64,000 nucleotides of DNA from Oegoconia quadripuncta (taxonomy: Eukaryota; Arthropoda; Insecta; Lepidoptera; Autostichidae). A program made the position numbers and the translations under genes. The notes beneath the pieces are model-generated. The model searched no databases and was not told where the DNA came from. It saw only the letters and a list, made by a program, of their open reading frames with translations. The stretch is from NCBI GenBank assembly GCA_949316235.1, contig OX438751.1, positions 16,244,801-16,308,800 on the forward strand, given 5' to 3'. Positions 22,815 to 34,604 of the stretch are shown piece by piece (within the stretch, counting starts at the first letter, position 1; the number at the start of each line of letters is the position of its first letter).

Positions 22815-22868
22815 CTTTAGAGGAGCCCTTGGTCCAGCAGTGGACGTATTCCGGCTGATATGATGATT
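22815..22868 (+). repeat. RTE-type terminal fragment
   Basis: The sequence gaggagcccttggtccagca followed by gtggacgtattccggctgat and atgatgatt is the end block of RTE-type elements (compare 16195-16245). Only the terminus is present. Confidence 0.55.
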
Positions 22869-22909
22869 CTACTTATATGTATAAGTATAACGTTTCTTTA
22901 GAATCGGTC

Positions 22910-23128
22910 TATTCATTCCCAAAAATTTTAGACTTGCAAGTTTGTACGGAATGCCGTGTGGGATAAACCCTCTTAATAAAAAGAGCAACCCGTGAGTTTC
23001 TCGCCCATTCTTCTCTGGGGAGTCAGTTCTGAATGAGCGGTAAGTATATGTCACATGACAATTTCAGACGAGATAAGATTATTATAACTTACGTAATGAA
23101 ATATTTTTGATTTGACGATCTTGAGGCA
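22910..23128 (+). mobile_element. CR1/Jockey-like LINE 3' end
   Basis: The fragment runs through gcaagtttgtacggaatgcc, gtgggataaaccctctt, cgcccattcttctctgggga and tgaatgagcggtaagtatat to a terminus of tttttgatttgac. The layout is that of the 3' UTRs at 6795 and 34605 but in plus orientation, and it is better preserved. No reverse transcriptase coding remains. Confidence 0.6.
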
Positions 23129-23319
23129 CATTCATGTACTTGAGGTTAGGTACTTTAATTAAATTTTTGGTTAGTATAAGTAGAGTGAGACTCGTGAATT
23201 TATTGGTACAATAGAATATTCCTTAAAGTATGAAGGCCGGCTAGTTATGCCTGAACTAGCATATAAATGGAATTTATGCTGGAAAATTATCACAACAATC
23301 GTAACACTGTAAAGTGTCG

Positions 23320-23515
23320 TTCTATGGAACTTGCTAACTACCTATGTAAACAAAAGACGATCTCAGATCTCTCTCGTACCTACTTGTTTTTTACTTTCGG
23401 TATTTTATTATTCGATATGGTTTGACCTAAGTAAGAGTCTGCCCACCACTAGTAAATTCATAGTTCAGAGACAATTTCAATATGGCGGTTTGTTTATATA
23501 GCAAGTTCCATAGAA
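23320..23515. mobile_element. 196-base MITE-like element with 17-base perfect inverted ends
   Basis: ttctatggaacttgcta (23320-23336) is exactly inverted at 23499-23515. Inside, a second imperfect pair follows (atgtaaacaaaaga on the left, tggcggtttgtttata on the right). The element has no reading frame. Size and terminal inverted repeats fit a non-autonomous DNA transposon. I cannot identify a clear target-site duplication or family. Confidence 0.55.
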
Positions 23516-23847
23516 TGTTAGTTTAGCTTTGAATATATCGGAAAAAAGTCGAAATGTGCAATAACTCCTATGCTGCAGCAACTTATCGAAGTTAGAGCGC
23601 GACTGGTCCAGATGTCGGTGGCACGTCCTCGTAACGAATGGGGCGCAGCGTGACTCCAGACGCCGCCACCGTCGAGGGCCGTAATTGGAAAGACGCTACG
23701 TGGTGGTACGTCCTATCATTAGCGTCACTCACTCATAATGTGCCACCACCTTACTTCTACACATCTTAACGACTCACTTACTTGTATTAAAATGAAAGAA
23801 GACGCTGTTATATAAACAAAAAAACGTTATTTTCTGGAATATAATGT
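23516..23847. other. non-coding, GC-richer, upstream of the LINE
   Basis: A GC-rich patch at 23590-23720 includes gacgccgccaccgtcgaggg. No feature can be supported. Confidence 0.35.
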
Positions 23848-24288
23848 TTGATTGTATTTATGGGGATCGTTTTCAACGGGTGTTATGTCACAGAAATAAT
23901 ATGTTATGCGTGGGAATCGATTATTTCTTTTTCGAATTATGACTATGTGGTTTTGCTAGGGGATTTTAATATAAATATGCTTGACCCTGAAAATTGTATG
24001 ACGAAGAAGTTGACACAGTTTTTTCAGTGTATGGAACTCAAACAGGTGGTGACGAAACCCACTCATCTCTCTGTCGGAGGAGAGACATTGTTAGACCTTG
24101 TGTGCACTAACGCACGTGTGTGTGACGTCACCGTCAATAATATAACGGGCTCTATTGGGCATGCAATGATTATTTTAGAATTGTTGATCAAAAAACCAAA
24201 ACCTGTTTCTAGATTTGTAACGTACAGGCCTCTTAAGTCTATGGATCGAAATAGGTTTGATGCTGATTTAGAATCATTGGACATTTAA
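23848..24288 (+). pseudogene. LINE endonuclease domain, C-terminal half
   Basis: The frame encodes the second half of an APE-type endonuclease, the enzyme that nicks target DNA in LINE retrotransposition. VVLLGDFNINML lies at about residues 34-45 and contains the conserved GDFN. The later SDH motif is degraded: where S-D-H is expected, the sequence reads SIGHAMI, so the catalytic Asp is lost (the His is kept). The first hundred or so residues of the domain are missing, and no ATG precedes residue 5. It ends at a stop and the following sequence continues in another frame. Confidence 0.75.
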
Positions 24289-24422
24289 AACAGTAAAAAC
24301 TAAGCCACGTCTGTGTGTTCCAAGGATTACTGATACGATTAAATGCATGATAGACTTACGTAAATACATACCGCCAATCAAAGTCGGAATCCCATAAAAA
24401 ATATTGGCAGGACTTAAAAAAA

Positions 24423-24992
24423 TTGGTTACTAATAGTATACAACATGAGAAACGTGCTTATTTCAATATCCATATTAATTCACAAATTGACAATGGTAAG
24501 GAATTCTGGAAAAATTTAAAAGATAAAATATTGATTGACGCGGGAAAAGATAAAAATGAAAGATTACCCAATAGCTTTGAAAACCCGGATGACATAAATA
24601 CCCATTTCTTAAACATAGCTGGTAATAATGTAGTTCCTGAATCCGAGCTAAACTTCTTCGAAACAGAACGATATTGTCAGACAGTTTTCCGTTTAAATAC
24701 AATTACGAGGACAGAAGTGGCAAAGTACATTATGGCCATTACATCAAACGCCATGGGTACTGACGGTATTAGTCGGGACATGATTTTATTAACATTGCCT
24801 CGTACACTTACGGTGATAACAGAGATTTTGAATAAATCTATTCTTACTGGAAATGTTCCCCGTCAGTGGAAGGAGGCACAGGTTACACCTCTACCCAAAG
24901 TTGATCATCCTACTGAGCTTAAAGACCTTAGACCCATTAGTATATTGCCTTTTTGTCTAAAATATTGGAAAAGGCTGTTCAAACACAGTTGA
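24423..24992 (+). pseudogene. LINE reverse transcriptase, N-terminal segment
   Basis: The 189-codon frame carries motifs that precede the reverse transcriptase core: MGTDGISRDM, then PRQWKEAQVTPLPK and LKDLRPISILPF. Sequence just upstream (24302-24360 in another frame, then about 24390 onward in this one) still encodes linker residues such as ITDTIKCMIDLR and YWQDLKKL, so the frame break lies near 24375-24390. At 24945-24955 the frame is lost again in a T-rich run and the protein continues in the next frame. Confidence 0.8.
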
Positions 24993-26302
24993 TTGCCTAT
25001 ATCGAAATGAATAATATTTTGCCACCATCACAATCAGGGTTTCGTAAGAACAGAGGCACAATTACAGCCTTGTTAGATGTTACTGATAACATATTGGCGG
25101 AGCAGGATGTGGGTAGAGGCACGGTTTTGACGTTGTTGGATTATTCACGTGCTTTTGATAGCATCAATATTAAGTTACTTCTCGCAAAGTTAACTTACTA
25201 TGGTCTGCATGCTGGGTCGATAAATTGGTTTAGTAGCTACCTCAGCGATCGCTCACAGGCGGTAAAGATGATAAAAGAGGAGGGCACGGCCGCATTATCT
25301 GGGTTCCTTCCTGTCGTTCGTGGAGTACCTCAGGGCTCAATTTTAGGACCATTACTTTTCATTATATACACAGCTGATCTTCCTAAGGTAGCTAAGCATT
25401 GTAGATATCATTGTTACGCCGATGATGTGCAATTGTATGTGTCCGAATGCCCCGACGAAATACTACACGCGGTGGCAGGAATGAATCAGGATCTGGACGG
25501 AATCGCTGAATGGTCGAACAAAAACGCCTTAATGCTTAATCCTAATAAGTCCAAATTCATGGTACTTGGGTCTCTATTGCAAACAACCAACATTATGCGA
25601 CAAAATCCAATAGTCCGCGTAATGAACCAGAATATCGTGCGTGTAGAGGAGGCGAGAAATCTTGGTGTTTTATTTGACAGTCAGCTGCGGTTTGAGAATC
25701 ACGTTCTAGGACAAGTCAGAAATAGTTTCTATCGCTTAAAAGTCTTGTACAAGATTCGTAACTTACTTAGCGAAAAAGTACGTATTAGATTATGTGAATC
25801 CTTAATTTTGTCCAGATTTAATTATGGCGATATGGTTTATGGACCGCGGCTCCTATCAAGAACCCAGCGTTTGATACAGCGTGTGCAGAATGCATGTTGT
25901 CGTTTCTGCTTCTATATCCCACCTCGTACTCGCGTAACACCTTATATTAACGAAGCATCTATGCTAAACATGGATACACGTAGACGTTTGCATCTCTCCT
26001 GCTTATTGTTCGATATTATTAAATTTAAGAAACCAGAATATTTATTTTCGAAGCTTAAATTCTCACTAAACGAAGTGCACCGAAGTAGATCGGGTCGGAT
26101 TCCTCTGGCCGGTCACATACATAGAACTGTAGCGTTCACGGGCAGTTTCCGCTACCAGGCGACGAAATGTTGGAACAACATCCCTCCACCGTTACGACTT
26201 CTGACATCTAAGTTTTCTTTCAAGAAGCGAATTAAAGCACATCTGCTAGAAATACAAAAGAAGAACATTCCGAAAGCATTTGCAACATTTCGAATAGCTT
26301 AG
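24953..26302 (+). pseudogene. LINE reverse transcriptase core and C-terminal region
   Basis: This 449-codon frame is the longest in the window. It has QSGFRKNRGT (residues 27-36), motif A LLDYSRAFDS (61-70), RGVPQGSILGPLLF (123-136) and the catalytic YADD (155-158). A C-terminal domain follows with RRRLHLSCLLFDI and ending FKKRIKAHLLE. All visible polymerase residues are intact, although the whole polyprotein is broken upstream. Reverse transcriptase copies element RNA into DNA at the nicked target. The first ATG is internal to the original polyprotein and is not a true start. Confidence 0.9.
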
Positions 26303-26795
26303 CGGTGGCTGCTCACAGACAAATTGACTCGTTCGCGTTGTAGGTATTTAGTTAATTATGTTAAGTCCACTTTTTATTTTAAACGAGTATCATTATGATC
26401 CATACAATTACCGGGTAGTGTTATTCCTCTATGCAATTACTATACACCACCGTACAACATGATCTTTATAGAATACACACTTATGGTTGTTATTGAAAAT
26501 TTTTGCACTAGTACCCTACCCTCGCTTTCTCTCGCAGGGCACTAGCTGAAAATCAGTGTCTTATCGCTATAGGTGAGGATCCACACTGAGCGATGGCCCG
26601 TTTGTGGTACAGATACACATACAACTCTATTATAAGCTGTAACAGTTGTATTTAATTTTAGTTTTTATTTTTATTACTGTGAAATAAGGCTACATTGTGT
26701 AAGAATAACACCAAGCAGAATTATTGTTAAGTCGAATATTTTTGTATGTGTTTCTGTAATATGCAAATAAACGCTTTATCTATATATCTATCTTT

Positions 26796-26999
26796 GTATA
26801 CCTGGATGATATTGTTTAGTGCCTCGAGGGATTTTTCTAAATTTTCACATTATTGCATTTGCTATCAAGTGATTAAACGATCTTTAAAAATACAATATAG
26901 AACAAGTTACCTGAAATTTTTAAGCTTCTACATTTGTATTGTTCCATCATGCGAAAAATTTAAATATCTGTAAAATGTCATTAAAAGTTATATGGGAGA
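26796..26999. other. non-coding, no recognised feature
   Basis: Short AT-rich gap after the LINE tail. Confidence 0.4.
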
Positions 27000-27190
27000 A
27001 TATTATGTTCTAATCGCTACGCTGGGCAGGCGGGTTGGCGATCGCAGATTTTTTGGGAGCTCCGCATCAACAACATTGCACCCATCATTGGTCTGTGCTG
27101 TTATGCTCACAAACCCTTAGTCACATTTTGCGACACCCTTGATAAGAGACAGGTTGGTCCAATTTTATTCTACCGGGAAACACACGGCGG
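27000..27190. repeat. interspersed repeat fragment
   Basis: The blocks ctacgctgggcaggcgggtt, ggcgatcgcag, ttagtcacattttgcgacac, ccttgataagagacaggttg and ctaccgggaaacacacggcg resemble an abundant lepidopteran repeat I have seen in this order. Class and orientation are uncertain. Confidence 0.45.
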
Positions 27191-28085
27191 ACTTATATTT
27201 TCAGGTGTGTATATGTATCTAAATGATTTCTATGTTACCTCCTGAAGCCTAAACGGCAATACCATGAAGTGCACAATATCGTAGATTGGCCTTAATCTCC
27301 AGAAGGTCATAGGATACATTTTATGGTAAAAAATCCAACAAGGCACCCGCGAGACACAAAATAAGCTGTAATTTCTTTTGTTTTTAAATACGTATATGGT
27401 TATTTCTAAATCTATGTGTTTATACATATTACCGGTTATTTTATAATTAATTATATTTACATTATATACAAGGTACAGTATTAGAGTACACTTAATTAGA
27501 GGTTAACGAGGACGATAGGTGAAGAAAACGTTGTGCTTAGGTAATTAAACGTCCAGGCGGCACAGTTTATGTGACGATTAGTGAGCAGGGCGCGCAGAAG
27601 GCTCGGCCGTTCAATTTGCCGCTTCACTTGACACAATTCGACGCCTGACTCGGGGACAATCGCACTCGAAGCCCCGTCGACCTCCTTATCTCCCGCCGAG
27701 GTAATCTTTCCTTCCCTCGGCGGCAATAACTCCAAGTGGGCAGGATTACCTGCAAAGGGGCTTCGTGAGCCAACCACCTCTACAAAAGTTATCGATTTAA
27801 ACATTGTGTGCACGTCTCAGATCTATTCTTTTATTGCGGTTTGTCTATGCCACGTTCTATATACGTTCCTGATGACATTTTACAAATCTATGTGCAGTCA
27901 GTTCCTGTAAAACCATCTTTCCCAAACAATACATCAATTTACCTTTCAGTATTCCCTTGGTAGCAGGGTAAGTTAAGTACAATTTGCTGTGTAGTTCTTA
28001 TTTGCACACTGTAAAGTTTCACGTGTTCTGGCACCAAACCTCTATAGTGTTGGTCATAGTTTTAATCGTTTATTTAATACATAAT
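27191..28085. other. non-coding, GC-rich patch at 27540-27790
   Basis: A 105-codon minus frame (27496-27813) crosses the GC-rich patch. It includes LPPREGKITSAGDKEVDGAS but matches no family I know. The patch may be regulatory. Confidence 0.3.
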
Positions 28086-28141
28086 GTCACGCCTGTTTCC
28101 CGTAGGGTTAGGCAGAGACCATATACACTTCCACTTGCTAC
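28086..28141. repeat. short interspersed repeat, copy 2
   Basis: tcacgcctgtttcccgtagg, then gttaggcagagacca and acttccacttgctac, matches 22386-22442 in the same orientation. Confidence 0.6.
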
Positions 28142-28350
28142 TATACACATATACATATAACTATAAAGCGAAAATTTAAAAAAACCCCGAGATATCATCA
28201 AGATAAACTAACTGTGTTAAAAACTAAATATCTTCGAAACAGTTTAACCGATTTACATCAACGGCAACAAAATTATCGCCGATATTAGTGTAAAAATTAA
28301 ACTTTAAAATTTGGAAATCTCCGAAAACCTATATATATATATATATATAA
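28142..28350. repeat. AT-rich possible repeat, then TA microsatellite
   Basis: The stretch aaccccgagatatcatcaag to about 28320 has the feel of a decayed repeat, but I cannot place it. It ends in a clean TA run (28330-28350). Confidence 0.35.
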
Positions 28351-31300
28351 TACACCAAAAAATTAACAATTTCCAAACAAAGACTGGACACAGATACAAC
28401 GCCGTCAAATACTTAACATTCGTCGTTTTTCGTCGGGGGTTAATCAACTAATACAAGTTGGTAAAAAAGTGTTCGTAGTCATTGATTGTAAGAAATCGGT
28501 GCCAATACAAAATGTAATCTTGACTATACTTCATCATCATCTTATTTAAGAGCCATGATCTTGTCAGTGGAGATTTTTCCATATCTCTCTCTCTCTTGAT
28601 TATTCTTAACAAACATTATTTTAAAGGCTGTATGCAGTACATATGAAAAACAGATGTGACTGCCATCGAAACGAATAGATAATTTTTAATTTAAAATTTA
28701 AATAGTTTAATTTTTTACCTCTTGTTAAATTTGTACCGAACCCGAAAAAAGAATATCAATCCGTTTAATGTGTTCGGAAAGTGTCATAAAATGTGAACGG
28801 AAAGCTCGAAGTACCATTTGCAAATAATTTCGTTGGCATGTAAATCTGCGCGCGTAAATTTCGCCGCTGTCTGCGCACGGAAATTGAATCGTTCGAGAAC
28901 CATGCCAATATATAATTTTAACAAAATATGGCTCGGGCCAACCTCTTGCAAAATTGTACAAGGTAAAATTGTTTTATTAATTTAATAAATGTATCGAACG
29001 CTATCATGTATACATAACAAGCTGTAGCTCCCGCGAGGTTTATATTTTGCCGTTTTCCTCCTCTTTTCTTATTTATAAATGTAACACGTTACAAACGATT
29101 ATAAAATATCTTTGTTGACGTATACAGATAGTAAAATAACGGGGTACAATAAAAATATATACATAATTTTGTTACTATTTTTTAAATTTTATGGAAATAC
29201 ATTATTATTTTTCAAAGCGAATATTTACATTACCTATAATATTTATATAGCCACATCAAAAACTAACATTTCTTTTGTAAAATATAGGTAATATTACTCT
29301 ATGGCCCCTAAGTGCGAGTCCACATTTTAATACACTTCACTAATTGAAAATTATTATAGTATAATATTATATTGAGACTCGCTGATGCGATAAAATGCAG
29401 TTATGTGAGTAGGTAACGTATTTCATGAAAATAAAATTCGTTGTTCGAAGCTCAAAACTAAATTTGTAGATTTTTTGTGGATTTCTCTAAAACTTATTGG
29501 TTTGGTATGTTGTGGACATCGTTCTATTTGTCCTGATATGAGTTAATCTCTATCAGCACAAATTATTTTACATTTTCCACTATGTACAAAAGTAGTATAT
29601 AGTATGTAGAACCACAAAACATCATCATTTCCATAAGGTGGATTTCTGATGTTCCTGTTTTTTAAATATTTAAGTATTTAAAAATTATATTTTAAGTACA
29701 TATACATATACTTTACATTAGATATTATTGAACTGAGACCAGATTAACTGGTATCTGATTGAATTTATATTAAGTTAATGGTAAGTATACTAAAGTAAAG
29801 TTATATGTATATAAAGAGGGTGGACGCAGGCGGTGGAAATCATGGCAGCGGGGATATTTCAATTTGGCCAGAGACGCGACCCGAGAGGCCGCGCGGCCAC
29901 CGCACGGCTCGCTGAACCGAAAGCCCGTTGCGGGCTCCGCCAAAGAGCAAACATCGCCTCCGCAATCTTGTGCCACGTGGACCATGCAGAACACTCAACC
30001 ACGATAGTCTACTAGTACAATTACCCACACTACAATACTGATATAGAACGGTGAGTCTCGAGTGTTCGGGCTCTGTAAAGCGAGTAATCGATAGTTCTCT
30101 AACGAGATCGGATTAATCCCCTAATGTTTGAACCCCTGGCGTTTATGTGGTCTATACATGGTACAGGTACAACGACTACAAAAGAGATACACTTAGGTAC
30201 ATTTTCACATGCATGGCATGACAGTGTATGTTATATTATAGAAATTAAGCATCAAAAATTAAACAATCCCATAATACATACCCAACTATACACATTTATA
30301 CTCATAAGTTTGATACCTACTTAAATATGTCTGGATATTGTTTCAAGTAATACGTGTCGTATATAAATGGCACCAGAATAATTGGATTAGGACTACACAG
30401 TAAGTAATGAGTTATTATTTTCAGCGAAGAGCTACGAAGAGAGAGGAACGTCATGCTTATTGGCTGTGAATAACAATGAATTCGCCGAGCTCGTAAATCC
30501 AGGTGCGCGCCTGTTATTGAATAGACCAAGGTACTGCGAGACTACATTAATCGTAACCCAGTCCTTATGAATCAATAGATGTCACTACCTCTTGGGCATT
30601 AGCACGAAAAGGGAAGAGCGCAATTATATTATTATTGTTATAAAGCAACGACCAAAATACAAAACCTCCATCTGTTATAAAAACAATTTTTATGATTATC
30701 TAACCTCATTTCGAAATATCAAAGTGCGGTTATTGGATAATTCAGAAAATTATGTACGTAATAATTACTTATCGTGGAGATGAAATCGAAACTGAAAATT
30801 GATAAGTATTACAAAAACTGATTAATGGAAACAAAAAGAGAATTGTAAACAGTAAAATATAGATAGGAGTAATTTGCTTTGAATTCTAAATAATTTAATT
30901 TCTCAGAATGGTGGAGTTTGAGGATCACGCCCTGCGGCCACCCATAGCGGCAGTATTTTCCTCTCATTTTCTTTCTTTCGGAAAGTAACGAACTGTGTAA
31001 TTGGAAACACGGGCTTGGCCGGGCGCTGACGACTACGCATATTATGCCTCTTCTCTTTCCAATTTTTTGGTTTGGAATTTCGGTGATAAATGTTTAGGAT
31101 TTCTGTGTGCAATCAAAAAATTATTATGCATTCATTTTATATTCATATAGCTATAAATAAAGTACCTTATCTCCTCGCTTTTACTTCGCTATTTATTGAC
31201 ATTAAACGGGGTGGAAAAAGACGAGAGTAGGTATAGGTGATTTAAAAGATTTTTGAGTACAATATAATAATTGCCAGGATTAGTTATTGTACTAGGATAA

Positions 31301-32929
31301 TCGTACAGAAAAACGATGCCGCAGGTCTAAACACAAGATCATGTTCAATAAATAATTTGCAATTTTTGGTTGTTATTTATGAAAACTTATTTATTTATAC
31401 AACAAATTCCCTTGAAATACCCTTTTCCCATATTAGATGTGTCTGGAATGACGAATTTATTGTGACTACTTCTAGATTTTGCCCAAAAACAAACAATTCC
31501 AGGATGGGGACGAAATCTACAAGTAACAGTTGCTATTACAACATAAAATATCAGATACATGAGAGTATAATAAAATAATGGGAAATATAAAATCATACAG
31601 ATTGCCAAATAGAAAATCCTCAAGTGCGCCCTCTGAGCCACCCCTTTTAATATTAAGGGTTAAACATATTAGTCGTCTGTATCGTCTGAGGGAAAATTCT
31701 CAGAAGGGTTACATTTAAAGTATAATTATATTGTAGGTAGGTGCAGCTGTAATATCGGTCGGTGTAATCAATAATAGGGGAACTTAATGATTTTAGTTTG
31801 GTGCGAATACAATATTATAAGCGTGTATCGTATAAAAATATTATAGGTAGCGCATGTAGTCGACCATTAAAAGCTTAACCTACCACAGTAGCAGGGGTTG
31901 CGTTACCATACTCTACCATACCATAAGTGCACACTATTTGCGAAAGTACATAATATTGAGATTTAAATATATTCAATGGACCCAAAGGAACATTTCTACC
32001 GAAAGCGTTCACATAAATTTAATGAAAATAAATATTATTTTATTTTACATTTTGAGAGATACTCCACTGAGAGATACATTTAAAATTTATAGTACCGGGG
32101 CTAGGAATCAGCATTTACAAATTACCACCTAAGTTTATATAATTAAGAGCTATTTATTATATTCATTTTTATTTTTGTTTTTCTACATACAGATTAAATT
32201 CATGGTTGAGACTTCGTAGTAAGTACATAATACCTGTGGCAGGAAGCTTCGCTTCTCCGGAACAAACTTTTATTTCAATGAAAAATAATCACAAAAGAAT
32301 TAGGTACTATAGGTTTAAAGAAACATGTCCTTGACTTTTGTGAAACGTGTGTTATGATTTAGGATGTGTGTGTGTATATAATATAAGTATATGTTGTGGG
32401 GCAAGTTAATAGTGGGGCATTCATACTTACCACATAATAGTTTGAAAAATGCCTACAATGAACAGACAAGATAATAATTATTAATAATATTAAATTAACC
32501 GACCCAGATGATAAATTTATTATTATCATAATCAGGGAATCAAAGGCTCAAATAGTAGCTAACTAGCTACAGGCGTCAGTACGACGACGGCCGTAACATT
32601 CCAGAGTAATAATTCCCTTGCGTTCGAGATTGCAATGCGGATAGACATTAGTATATCTATCATTTTCAAACATATACCCAAGTGCAAAAGTGACAAACCT
32701 ATGGATGTGTATTGACATTCAAGTCACGAATGCGCAAGAATCAGGGACCTGGACGCGCGACGCTACCGGAAATGCGAACGCTGCAAAATTTGCTCACTGG
32801 AAGCGTTACATCTATCGTGCGGTATATGACTAGGGATAATCAGTAGGCCACGGAGGAAAACCTAGTAACATGCGACTAATGTCTTCGATCATCATCAATA
32901 GCCTTACACGTCCTTACTCTTGCGGCACA
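28351..32929. other. 4.6 kb non-coding, no recognised repeat or exon
   Basis: The longest stretch in the window without a nameable repeat. A GC-rich patch at 29820-29990 carries competing frames on both strands, none recognisable. The reduced repeat load is itself a weak hint of constraint. Confidence 0.35.
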
Positions 32930-33215
32930 GTTGTTGCACACACAGCTCTCACTGGGAGAGGGCGACGGCCTATAATCCACCCCACCTCGCGAGCACATTA
33001 CGGATGGTGGATTTGATTCAGATGGCGACTCCCACTTGACAATCAGTGTTTTAAAGCCACCCCTGTGCCCCACTGATTTGACCGTAAACAATCGAATTAA
33101 AATGCCATTTCTGGTCACCCAGCCAAGAACTGACCGCGCCAGACATTGCTTAACTTTGACGAATCTCGAATGTGGCTGCGCCACAAGTGCTTTTACCCCA
33201 CAATATGTTATGACA
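32930..33215. repeat. RTE-linked interspersed repeat
   Basis: The blocks cacagctctcactgggagag, ggcctataatccaccccacc, tggtcacccagccaagaact, gaccgcgccagacattgctt and aactttgacgaatctcgaat are familiar from lepidopteran repeats. The 'ataatccacc' block is shared with 3040-3112. Two opposed frames of 62 and 114 codons cross it and are not genes. Confidence 0.55.
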
Positions 33216-33479
33216 TCCATTTGAGCAAAATTATCTCGTAATACACCGCTTATTCAAATGTTAATTCGACCTTTATTAATAATAGGGGATTATAAATAAT
33301 TTGATCTTTCTCAAACAAGGAATACAAACTCCGTAATGAAATAGGTAGATTAACATTCTTCGCTCGTAAGTATATCAAAGAAACGCCTAAGATATCCAAA
33401 TTTCTTTTATTTATAATTAGAATATTTTACCATTTGAGTCATATACTTTCTGATTTATCCATGCTTAAATAAGAAATTA
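33216..33479. other. non-coding, no recognised feature
   Basis: AT-rich gap. Confidence 0.4.
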
Positions 33480-33604
33480 TGGATCAATAACAGCCGTATC
33501 AGTTCTCATTGGATAAGTTGTAAATTTATATATAAGTTGTATCATGTTAGTTTGTGTGTCGTTTATTGGGTCAAATAAAATTTTTCTATTCTATTCTATT
33601 CTAT
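33480..33604 (+). mobile_element. LINE 3' end with TTCTA repeat
   Basis: tgtgtgtcgtttattgggtc then AAATAAAA and a TTCTA pentamer repeat (about 33582-33604). A short terminal microsatellite after a polyadenylation-like signal is a usual LINE 3' end. Only about 120 bases remain. Confidence 0.5.
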
Positions 33605-33614
33605 TAAACAACTA

Positions 33615-33636
33615 ACAATTGTTTGTAAACAATTGT
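33615..33636. repeat. 22-base palindrome next to a SINE
   Basis: acaattgttt, gt, aaacaattgt: 10-base perfect arms with a 2-base centre, just before the SINE start at 33647. It may mark the original insertion target. Confidence 0.6.
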
Positions 33637-33646
33637 AAACAATTAA

Positions 33647-33976
33647 CCGCCTCCGTGGCTCAATGTAAACAACATTGGGTTTACGATTCGGAGGTCGCGG
33701 GTTCGATCCCCAGCGGGGTACATATCTAGTACTCGGTTTGGTTGGTGGTAGGGCATTTTAAATGTCCGCCTGGCTAGCTACCACCATCTTATCTAAATCT
33801 GCCGCCAAACAGCAATGTTAATAGCATTGTTGTGTTCCGGTTGTCAGAGATAAGATAGCCAGTTCCCCAAATAATATGAGGTTTCCGGGTCAGTACGCTA
33901 CCACCTTCGGCCTCATCTTCACTTACCATCAGGTGAGATTATGGTCAAGTGCTAACCCGTTGTGCATAAAAAAAAA
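33647..33976 (+). mobile_element. tRNA-derived SINE, type 2, complete
   Basis: The head has an A-box-like ccgtggctcaatg and a B box in gcgggttcgatccccagcgg (33699-33717), interrupted by a small insert (taaacaacat). The body includes ccgccaaacagcaatgttaa and tgttgtgttccggttgtcag. The tail is accatcaggtgagattatgg, tcaagtgctaacccgttgtg and poly(A). It is full length and orients the tail fragments at 2481, 12915 and 41716. Confidence 0.75.
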
Positions 33977-34145
33977 CTAGTTTTCCGCCTGCGGCTTCGC
34001 CTGCGTGGACTAACTTTATCGCGGAAATTTGTTTATCCCGCGGCAATTACTCACTTTATCGGGATAACAAATATCCTATGTTTTAATTCAGGGTATGTTC
34101 TACCTTTATACCATTCATTCAAATCCGTTAGTCACACGTACATCA
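33977..34145 (-). mobile_element. Helitron-like element, 3' part
   Basis: On the minus strand the element ends in cacgcaggcgaagccgcagg, then cggaaaaCTAG followed by T (CTAG at 33977-33980). It abuts the poly(A) of the SINE. Internal 'cggcaattactcactttatc' and 'ccgcgg...gataaacaaattt' stretches match the intact copy at 52401-52618 in reverse. Confidence 0.55.
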
Positions 34146-34157
34146 TTGTCTGTGGCA

Positions 34158-34460
34158 TCATAGAGGTCCTGTAGCGTATAAGTGTCGGCATATATTTTGT
34201 GGTGTATCACCGCACAAGCACCGGTTGTCGCTCGTGTAGCACCACTTGAACATGTTCTCTCGGCATCTACCGACTCCGGTACGCAGTCTGTTGAGAGATT
34301 TCCATACGGGCCACACCAAATCGTGACCCGATGGAAGCCTCTCTGCAGGTGTTATAAAGGTCAGTAGTGAGAGCTCTTCCCACAAATGGAAGCGAGATTT
34401 AGGGGTATCATCTAGTGGGGCAAGCAAGCTAATTCTGCTTTTTAATATGTCCCTGCTCAA
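34158..34460 (-). pseudogene. LINE polyprotein C-terminal fragment
   Basis: A 100-codon minus frame encodes ERLPSGHDLVWPVWKSLNRL followed by RTGVGRC and NRCLCGDTPQNICRHLYA. The pattern 'LNRLRTGVGRC, CxCG, C-R-H-L' is the C-terminal end of Jockey-like insect LINE proteins, with a small zinc-knuckle-like Cys cluster. Flanking reverse transcriptase sequence is absent, so this is an isolated dead fragment. Confidence 0.75.
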
Positions 34461-34604
34461 TTACCAAACAATACAACAATAGACTCTATTATTGTTACTG
34501 TCTGAACATTGTGATAAAAGAAACTTATTAATTATTATACTGGATTAATTTTATCTTATTCCTAAGTGGCCTCTCACTACGGGCTGAAGCTACTTATTTG
34601 AGCT

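Larger units (their letters stand above)
23848..26795 (+). mobile_element. 5'-truncated, inactivated non-LTR retrotransposon
   Basis: A single element reads in order: partial endonuclease (23848-24288), linker (24289-24422), reverse transcriptase N-terminal part (24423-24992), reverse transcriptase and C-terminus (24953-26302), then a 3' UTR ending with an AATAAA signal (26766-26771) and a short TATC-like repeat. Reading frame changes at least three times. The first half of the endonuclease and any ORF1 are absent, so it is 5'-truncated. The microsatellite-like tail and motifs point to the CR1/L2/Jockey group. The exact clade is uncertain. Confidence 0.85.

Noticed and set aside
29770..30028. 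Possible exon in a GC-rich patch
   Set aside because: Three competing frames, no splice signals that fit any one of them, and no recognisable protein.
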